A stretch of DNA of 39,528 nucleotides from Planctomycetaceae bacterium (GTDB lineage Bacteria > Planctomycetota > Planctomycetia > Pirellulales > Pirellulaceae): assembly GCA_007694185.1 (NCBI GenBank), contig RECD01000187.1:1-39528 (forward strand), in the 5' to 3' direction. The notes under the pieces were generated by a model that was not told the origin of the DNA, made no database searches, and worked only from the letters and a program-made list of their open reading frames with translations. Positions 33,829 through 39,528 of this stretch are shown one piece after another. Each line of letters starts with the position of its first letter. The first letter of the stretch is position 1. The translations under genes and the position numbers were made by a program.

Positions 33829-35868
33829 ATGGAGAAGAAGCGAAGCGAAGAGTCGACGCCCACGCGGCGGGGCGGCAATTCGTGGTTGATCGCACTCGTA
33901 TTGGTGTTGGCATTCGGCTTGATCTTCCTCAATCGCGAGGAGGATCGCTCGCGGATCACGGCCAGTTTTTTCAACGATCAGTTGACGGCCGGGAATGTCG
34001 AATCGGTAGAAATCACCGGTTCCAAGGTCTTGGGGACCTTCAAAACGGAAGTCGCCGAACCGGTCCGCCCCGGGACGACGCCGGTGGCGGACGCCCCGGC
34101 GAAGATGTTGAACAAAAAGTTCTACTTCATCCGGCCGGCCGAAGACGGCTTTGCTACCCGGTTGTCCGAACGATTGGTGACCGCCAACGTCCCCTACGAG
34201 TTCGCCCCACCCGACAACCGAGCCGAAATCATCGGTTGGATGGTGATGATCGCCCTCTTGCTCGGCATACCGCTGTTTTTGTTCTACACCCTGCGGCGGA
34301 CCCGAAATGACATCATGGGGGGGGGCTTTTTGTCGGGATTCAGCAAGAGTCCCGCCAAACGGTACGAGGGTTCGGATCAGCCGATCACGTTCAAAGACGT
34401 CGCCGGATTGGAGGGTGTCAAAGCGGACCTGCAAGAAATCGTCGATTACCTGAAAACCCCCGACAAGTTCCAAAAATTGGGCGGTCGGGTACCCAAAGGC
34501 GTGCTGCTAAACGGCCCTCCGGGAACGGGAAAAACGCTGCTCGCACGGGCGGTCGCCGGCGAAGCCGATGTCCCCTACTTTTCGGTCAACGGCTCCGAGT
34601 TCATCCAGATGTTCGTCGGGGTCGGCGCCAGCCGCGTCCGCGACCTGTTCAAGACAGCGAAGGAACAATCGCCGGCGATCATCTTCATCGACGAAATCGA
34701 TGCCGTCGGTCGTCAACGAGGTGCCGGCCTGGGTGGCGGACACGACGAACGGGAGCAGACGCTGAACCAGATCCTCGGTGAAATGGACGGATTCACGCCC
34801 AGCCAAGCCGTGATCGTGGTCGCCGCCACCAACCGCCCTGACGTGCTCGATCCGGCGCTGCTCCGTCCGGGCCGGTTCGACCGACACATCACGGTCGGAC
34901 GTCCGACGATGAAAGGACGTGAAGAAATTTTTAAGGTTCACGTTCGCGATGTCCCCTTAGGCGATGACGTCGACCTGAAACGACTGGCCGCCGGCACGGT
35001 CGGTTTGACCGGCGCCGATATCCGCAACATGGTCAACGAAGCCGCCCTGTGGGCCGCTCGGAATGACAAAAAAATGGTCGAGATGTCCGATTTCGACTAC
35101 GCCCGTGACAAGATCCTGATGGGAGCCAAACGTGAAGAGGTCCTGCAGGAATCGGAAAAGGAAAAGACGGCTTATCACGAAGCCGGACACACCCTGACCG
35201 CATGGCATCTGGATGGTGCGAACGTGGTTCACAAGGTGACGATCATCCCCCGTGGTCGCGCCCTGGGCGTGACCCATTACGTCCCGAACGAGGATCGCCT
35301 CAGCATTTCGAAACGGGAATTGGAACACCAATTGGTAGTTCTGCTCGGTGGCCGGGCCGCCGAAAAGATCATCTATCAAGAGACGACCGTCGGTGCGGAA
35401 AACGATTTGGAACGCGCAACCAGCCTGGCGCGGCGGATGGTCACCCACTGGGGAATGAGCCCCAAGGTGGGGCCGGTCAGCTACAAAACTGGCGACGACG
35501 ACCCGTTTTTGGGACGCGAACTCCACCAATCCCGCCCGTTCAGCGAACACACACAGGAAGTGATCGACGAAGAGGTCGCTCGGATCTTGCTGGAAGCCGA
35601 CCAACAGGCTGAGGATTTGTTGCTGGAACGTCGTGACCAGTTGGAAAAGATCACCCGGGCGCTGCTGGAAAGGGAGGAACTGAGCGAGGCGGAGATCACC
35701 GAACTGATCGGCTTGTCGACGCAGGCCCGAGCCGCAAAAGCCCGAGCTGCGAAGCAGCCGAAACCTGCCGAGGATCAAACGGTCATCGCTCCCGCTCCGG
35801 AAATCGAGCCCGAGGGAACGCCGACGCCCGCGTCGGATGCAACCTTGAGATCAAACGGGCAGGGCTGA
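33829..35868 (+). CDS. ftsH: ATP-dependent zinc metalloprotease FtsH
   Basis: A 679-residue inner-membrane AAA+ protease that degrades misassembled membrane proteins and some soluble substrates. Two membrane helices (about 19-34 and 134-154) bracket a periplasmic domain. The AAA domain has Walker A GPPGTGKT at 229-236, Walker [10 protein letters not shown], the second region of homology with [18 protein letters not shown], and the pore-loop MFVG. The peptidase has HEAGH at 450-454, and the third zinc ligand is expected in the [12 protein letters not shown] block. The C-terminus is Ala/Pro-rich. Start is ATG 33829, matching the FtsH N-terminal helix; the open frame goes on to 33718. A run of nine G lies at 34317-34325, coding for MGGG between the second helix and the AAA domain. 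Confidence 0.97.
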   Translation: MEKKRSEESTPTRRGGNSWLIALVLVLAFGLIFLNREEDRSRITASFFNDQLTAGNVESVEITGSKVLGTFKTEVAEPVRPGTTPVADAPAKMLNKKFYFIRPAEDGFATRLSERLVTANVPYEFAPPDNRAEIIGWMVMIALLLGIPLFLFYTLRRTRNDIMGGGFLSGFSKSPAKRYEGSDQPITFKDVAGLEGVKADLQEIVDYLKTPDKFQKLGGRVPKGVLLNGPPGTGKTLLARAVAGEADVPYFSVNGSEFIQMFVGVGASRVRDLFKTAKEQSPAIIFIDEIDAVGRQRGAGLGGGHDEREQTLNQILGEMDGFTPSQAVIVVAATNRPDVLDPALLRPGRFDRHITVGRPTMKGREEIFKVHVRDVPLGDDVDLKRLAAGTVGLTGADIRNMVNEAALWAARNDKKMVEMSDFDYARDKILMGAKREEVLQESEKEKTAYHEAGHTLTAWHLDGANVVHKVTIIPRGRALGVTHYVPNEDRLSISKRELEHQLVVLLGGRAAEKIIYQETTVGAENDLERATSLARRMVTHWGMSPKVGPVSYKTGDDDPFLGRELHQSRPFSEHTQEVIDEEVARILLEADQQAEDLLLERRDQLEKITRALLEREELSEAEITELIGLSTQARAAKARAAKQPKPAEDQTVIAPAPEIEPEGTPTPASDATLRSNGQG

Positions 35869-35872
35869 ACGT

Positions 35873-35887
35873 GCCGCCAATGGCGGC
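35873..35887. terminator. Hairpin between ftsH and the convergent ggt gene
   Basis: GCCGCC at 35873-35878 pairs with GGCGGC at 35882-35887 across a three-base loop, between the two stop codons (35868 and 35898). It could serve both directions, but there is no T-run. Confidence 0.4.
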
Positions 35888-35897
35888 CAGCTAGCGG

Positions 35898-37679
35898 TCA
35901 ATCGGCGGCGGCCGAGCCTTCCGTGCGAGGGTCGGTCGCTGCCACCAGGTTCCCCTCCGGTGTTCGTTCGATCGCCTGGGCGATGCCGATGTTCCCCGGA
36001 GTGGCCATTTTGTGCCCCCGTGATTCGACGTCTCGCAGCACCTCGGGAGCCCAATCACCCTCTGGCATCAATCGGTCAGGGCTCCATTGGTGATGGACGC
36101 GGGGCGCGGCCAACGCCTGGTCGACGCTCAGACCCTGGTCAAGCACCCGCAGGATGCACTGCAGCGTCGCGGAAATGATCCGGGGACCGCCCGCCGCGCC
36201 ACAGGTGAGTCGCGGGGTCCCGTCCGAATTGAGCACGATCGTCGGGCTCATGCTCGACAACGGCCGTTTACCGGGTTGAACCGAGTTCGCTTCGGCGCCG
36301 ATCAGACCGAACGCGTTCGGCGTCCCCGGCGCGATACTGAAATCGTCCATCTGGTTGTTCATCACGACACCGGTCTCGGGGATCACGACGCAACTGCCGA
36401 ACGTCGTGTTGACGGTGTTCGTGATCGCTACCCAGTTTCCCTCGGCATCGACGGCGGTCAGGTGCGTCGTGTGACGCCGGTTGAATAGGTCGTCGGTGGC
36501 CCGCGGCGGCATCCCGTGCGAACGGACTTCCCGAGCCTGCCGAATGTCGATCTCAGCCGATAATTGGCGACAATATTCTGGGTCGACCAGACCCCGCGGG
36601 ACCGCAGCAAAGTCGGCGTCTCCCAACCAATGGGCACGATCGGCGAACGCCCGTTTCATCACCTCGGCCAACACGTGAATCGCCGTCGCCGGTTCCTCGC
36701 TGAGCCAACGCCCCATCGGGAACCGTTCCAGCATGATCAGCATCTGGGCGATGTGCATCCCGCCGGAACTCGGCGGCGGAAAACCGACGATCTGGTGTCC
36801 CCGATAACTGGTCACGAGCGGTTCGCGAGACTTCGCCACGTAGCCGGCGAAATCGGTTCGGTCCAGCAAGCCTTCGTTGCCGGCCATCCAGCGGGCGCAT
36901 GCTTCCGCGAACGGACCACGGTAAAACCAATCCGGACCTTCCCGAGCGAGCGCCGCGAGCGTTCGTCCCAAATCGGGCTGACGCAACCGGTCACCCACCG
37001 CCAGCGGAGATCCGTCCCCCTTCAAAAACTGCTCGGCGGCCGCCGGGAATCGGGCCAAGGAAGGCGATTTGCGACGAATGGCCGAAGCGGTCGCATTGCC
37101 GATCAGGTAGCCCCGCTCGGCCACGTCCGCCCCTTCGGACAGGCTGCTCGACCAGCCGCCTCGGCCGTAGCTTAGGCTCAGTTTGGCCAGCGCAGCGACT
37201 TGACCGGGAACCCCCGATGCCAGCGGCCCGATCTGGCTCGCCAGCGGGTCGAGCTGGCCGTCGCGCACGTACATGTCGCGATGGGCTCGGCCAGGAGCGG
37301 TCTCGCGTCCGTCGATCGCGATCAGCTCACCCGCGGCGGTGCGGCCCAAAACGAAACACCCGCCGCCGATGCCCGAGTTGTGCCCGTCGACCACCCCCAG
37401 CATGATCGCCGCGGCGACGGCGGCATCAAACGCGTTGCCACCCCGAGCCAAGGCGTTCATCCCGGCTTGAGTCGCCAACGGGTGGACGGTGGCAACGGCG
37501 TTTTTCGAACCGCGAGCGGTTGCGCTCCTTGCCGCAGTCGGGACAACCGGCGGTTGATCTTGTCCAACAGCCCGCCGTTCAGGCGCGCCCGGTTCGAGCC
37601 ACCCCAGCGGTCCCAGGGTAAAACCGCCGACAAGGGCGGCGATCGCCCTGCGGCGATCGAGTAGGTTCGTGTTGAGCAA
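35898..37679 (-). CDS. ggt: Gamma-glutamyltransferase
   Basis: A 593-residue N-terminal-nucleophile hydrolase of the gamma-glutamyltransferase family. It cleaves the gamma-glutamyl bond of glutathione or related peptides and is made as a precursor that self-cuts before a Thr. The large-subunit side has ATVHPLATQAGMNALARGGNAFDAAVAAA, GIGGGCFV and DGRETAP. The cleavage and nucleophile site is Thr404 in RHTTHLTAVDAEGNW, and the small subunit continues with NTVNTTFGSCVVIPETGVVMNNQMDDFS and RPLSSMSPTIV. An N-terminal twin-Arg-like stretch (DRRRAIAALVGG) and hydrophobic helix suggest export, possibly by Tat. ATG 37679 is used. It converges on ftsH; the next gene upstream on the same strand (37730-38479) lies 50 bases away. 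Confidence 0.94.
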   Translation of the reverse strand: MLNTNLLDRRRAIAALVGGFTLGPLGWLEPGAPERRAVGQDQPPVVPTAARSATARGSKNAVATVHPLATQAGMNALARGGNAFDAAVAAAIMLGVVDGHNSGIGGGCFVLGRTAAGELIAIDGRETAPGRAHRDMYVRDGQLDPLASQIGPLASGVPGQVAALAKLSLSYGRGGWSSSLSEGADVAERGYLIGNATASAIRRKSPSLARFPAAAEQFLKGDGSPLAVGDRLRQPDLGRTLAALAREGPDWFYRGPFAEACARWMAGNEGLLDRTDFAGYVAKSREPLVTSYRGHQIVGFPPPSSGGMHIAQMLIMLERFPMGRWLSEEPATAIHVLAEVMKRAFADRAHWLGDADFAAVPRGLVDPEYCRQLSAEIDIRQAREVRSHGMPPRATDDLFNRRHTTHLTAVDAEGNWVAITNTVNTTFGSCVVIPETGVVMNNQMDDFSIAPGTPNAFGLIGAEANSVQPGKRPLSSMSPTIVLNSDGTPRLTCGAAGGPRIISATLQCILRVLDQGLSVDQALAAPRVHHQWSPDRLMPEGDWAPEVLRDVESRGHKMATPGNIGIAQAIERTPEGNLVAATDPRTEGSAAAD

Positions 37680-37729
37680 GGTGTGCGCAGTGGGTCAGCG
37701 GATCGAAACGGACGGCCCGCGGTGACCGC

Positions 37730-38479
37730 CTACAGCAGCGTCTCGAGCAGACGACGCAGCTTCCTCATTTCCACGCGGTGCTCCAAACCTTCCATCGGGG
37801 TGATGTGGATCGACAGTGCCCGGTCATACTTTTCCCGCTCCAGTTGAGTGATCAACTTGGCGTAATCGACACTCCCCTGTCCGACGCTGACCTGGAACCG
37901 ATCCGGTTTGGTATCCCTCAAGTGAACGTGATAAACGAACTTCAAGATCTTGTCGAGGCTTTTCTGTTTGGCCGGCCCGACGATGAACACGCTCGGGTCG
38001 AGCGTGATGCCGAGCCCCTCGATGTTGTTGCACAACACCATCAGCGTGTCCGGGTCTTCGCTCAACCGCCCCAATTCCGTTTTGACGGCGACCCGCGCCC
38101 CTTCGACTTCTGCGATCTGCACCAACTTCCTCAGGTGCTCGACCTCTTCATTGAACGGCGTGCCCAATTCCGCCGATGGGACGGTCAGCGTCACGACTTT
38201 GGTCAGCTTGGCGAGCTTGCAGATCTCGCCGAAATCGGCGTAATGCTGCTCGCCGGTCGAATCGAGCTGAATGCTGTAACCGACGATGTCCAGCCGGTGA
38301 CCGGCTCGGAGCACATGGGCAGCACGGTCGACATGCTCAAGCAATTCGCTCGGCTTGATCACCCCATCCTGTTCGTGGAGATCGATTTCGATCGCCGCGA
38401 ACTCGAGGTCGTACATGATTTCGATGATTTCGGGCAGCGAGCGTCCGGGCCAACAAGCGGTCGATGCGGATATCAACAT
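37730..38479 (-). CDS. Sugar phosphate isomerase/epimerase-like TIM-barrel protein
   Basis: A 249-residue TIM-barrel protein of the AP-endonuclease-2/xylose-isomerase-like superfamily, annotated as sugar phosphate isomerase/epimerase. It opens with MLISASTACWPGRSLPEIIEIMYDLEFAAIEIDLHE. It then has LDSTGEQHYADFGEICKLAKLTKVVTLTVP, a conserved VAVKTELGRLSEDPDTL where metal-binding acids are usual, LGITLDPSVFIVG and YHVHLRDTK, and ends in YDRALSIHITPMEG. His and acidic residues in VHLRD and the SIHI strand could bind a metal. Relatives act as sugar epimerases, lyases or isomerases; the substrate cannot be named. It follows surE by 150 bases and precedes ggt by 50 bases, so the three may form a loose unit. 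Start ATG 38479. Confidence 0.85.
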   Translation of the reverse strand: MLISASTACWPGRSLPEIIEIMYDLEFAAIEIDLHEQDGVIKPSELLEHVDRAAHVLRAGHRLDIVGYSIQLDSTGEQHYADFGEICKLAKLTKVVTLTVPSAELGTPFNEEVEHLRKLVQIAEVEGARVAVKTELGRLSEDPDTLMVLCNNIEGLGITLDPSVFIVGPAKQKSLDKILKFVYHVHLRDTKPDRFQVSVGQGSVDYAKLITQLEREKYDRALSIHITPMEGLEHRVEMRKLRRLLETLL

Positions 38480-38629
38480 GAATGGTGTCTGGCTTCCAAA
38501 AGGTCCGATGGGGTCGAACCGTCAGCTTACTCCGCAAACGCCCACCGACGAAACCCCGAAAGGAGTGACTCCGCGGCGCGCGGCGCAAGCGGCGACGATT
38601 GTGACACCACCTTGCGGCCGGACGGCAAG

Positions 38630-39388
38630 CTAGCATTTCAAATTCCAATCCCGCATCGACTCGATCAGCCCGTATCGGGTCAGGTCGAAATCGAGCGGGG
38701 TGACGGTCACGAACCCCTCGCTGAGTTGGGTCAAGTCCGTCTCTTGCGGTGGCGGTTCCTGCGGCTCGCTCCACAACGCCCAGTAATAGTCCCGACCGCT
38801 CGGGTCGCTCCGCTTTTCGTACCGACGGCCGTACTGGGTCAGCCCCATCGGGACGACTTTCACCTCAGTCGGATGCTCGGTGGCGCGGGTGGGAATGTTG
38901 ACGTTGAACAGTTTGCCGCGGGACTCCTCGTGTCCGACGATCCCGTCGACCACGTTTCGGGCGATCACGGCAGCGGCCAGCAAATCGGGGTCCTCGCTAT
39001 GTTCCATCGATACCGCGATGCTGGTGATCCCAAAAAAAGAACCTTCGATCGCGGCCGCGACCGTACCGCTGTAGAGCACATTGATCCCCGCGTTCAGCCC
39101 ACTGTTGATGCCGCTGACGACGAGATCGGGCTTCCAGGGACAAAGCTCAACGATCGCCAGCTTCACGCAGTCCGCGGGAGAACCTTCCACCGCCCAAGCC
39201 CAGTGACGCCCGTCTCGCTTCAACGACTTGCAAAGCAGCGGCGTCAGGTAGGTGATCGAATGCCCGACACCGCTCTGCTCGGTCGCCGGGGCCGCGACGA
39301 AGACTTCGCCCAAGTGCCGTAGTTGTTGCGCCAGGGCAGCCAAACCGGGCGAATAAACGCCATCGTCGTTGCTCAACAAAATCCGCAT
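38630..39388 (-). CDS. surE: 5'/3'-nucleotidase SurE
   Basis: A 252-residue SurE phosphatase, a metal-dependent nucleoside monophosphatase with exopolyphosphatase activity in relatives. The metal site is SNDDGVYSPGL at 6-16 (Asp8, Asp9), Ser39 in TEQSGVGHSIT, and the SGINSGLNAGINVLYSGTVAAA block where Asn is the fourth ligand. WAVEGSPADCVKLAI and FNVNIP are further family blocks. Length and order match SurE fully. ATG 39388 begins exactly at the family's MRILLSNDDG. It is the first gene of the minus-strand run at the right edge; 140 bases of intergenic sequence remain beyond it. Confidence 0.95.
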   Translation of the reverse strand: MRILLSNDDGVYSPGLAALAQQLRHLGEVFVAAPATEQSGVGHSITYLTPLLCKSLKRDGRHWAWAVEGSPADCVKLAIVELCPWKPDLVVSGINSGLNAGINVLYSGTVAAAIEGSFFGITSIAVSMEHSEDPDLLAAAVIARNVVDGIVGHEESRGKLFNVNIPTRATEHPTEVKVVPMGLTQYGRRYEKRSDPSGRDYYWALWSEPQEPPPQETDLTQLSEGFVTVTPLDFDLTRYGLIESMRDWNLKC

Positions 39389-39497
39389 CGATCGCTGCTC
39401 ACTTGGGGGTTCTGTCTGGCGGGTGCCAGATATTTATTGTTCCGACCGCTCGATCCGAATCTAACTCAGACCGCTGCCGACATCCCAGGGGGGGCGG

Positions 39498-39528
39498 GCA
39501 AAGCAGCGGGGATCGAGCAAAGCAGCGG
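39498..39528. repeat. Two direct repeats at the window edge
   Basis: GCAAAGCAGCGG occurs at 39498-39509 and again at 39517-39528, a 19-base period, ending at the last base of the window. This may be the beginning of a longer array that continues outside. Confidence 0.6.

Noticed and set aside
37778-39322. Long plus-strand open frame across the epimerase-like and surE genes
   Set aside because: It spans two real minus-strand genes and the gap between them and has no recognisable domain.

Overview
The window is GC-rich bacterial chromosome that reads as Planctomycetota, most likely Pirellulales-like. Three things support this: a DUF1559 protein with a prepilin-type N-terminus, a very large planctomycete cytochrome C / DUF1549 / DUF1553 protein, and secreted DUF1080 proteins beside a Gfo/Idh/MocA oxidoreductase. 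Many genes start with GTG and few have strong Shine-Dalgarno sites. Genes are densely packed on both strands. I see no rRNA, tRNA, CRISPR array, transposase or phage gene, so this is mainly core and lineage-specific chromosome.

Left part (1-7309): a minus-strand trio (Nudix hydrolase, DUF1805 protein, DJ-1/PfpI protein) faces a plus-strand CCA-adding/poly(A) polymerase gene. A second minus-strand run follows: circularly permuted ATP-grasp, alpha-E protein, ispE, and a SpoVG-like protein interrupted by a zinc ribbon. Within it the alpha-E 3' end overlaps the ispE start, and the ispE-spoVG order recalls Firmicutes. A 400-base gap with an AT-rich hairpin separates this run from the plus-strand genes for the DUF1559 protein, a small lipoprotein and a CbxX/CfqX-type AAA ATPase with a TerB-like front and a zinc-ribbon tail.

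Middle (11263-23745): on the minus strand are a DapA-family aldolase, a membrane pyrophosphatase (K+-dependent type by motif, with an extra loop), a PLP decarboxylase, a coupled cluster (secreted DUF1080 protein, tadA, exbD), a multi-pass membrane protein and a YceI protein. The large DUF1549/DUF1553 gene lies on the plus strand among them. The gap at 20094-20461 carries a compact 96-bp element with imperfect terminal inverted repeats and three hairpins, which looks like a MITE/REP-type repeat.

Right part (23864-39388): a plus-strand polyprenyl-phosphate sugar transferase overlaps an O-antigen-ligase-like protein, followed by a DUF1573 protein. On the minus strand are a Ppx/GppA protein and a Gfo/Idh/MocA-DUF1080 pair (candidate 3-keto-sugar chemistry). 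Then come a small membrane-anchored protein and ftsH on the plus strand, and gamma-glutamyltransferase, a sugar-phosphate isomerase/epimerase-like protein and surE on the minus strand.

I see no clear-cut new multi-gene system. The best leads are the zinc-ribbon SpoVG, the TerB-AAA-zinc ribbon protein, the 96-bp repeat element, the alpha-E/ATP-grasp pair joined to ispE, and the DUF1080-tadA-exbD coupling.
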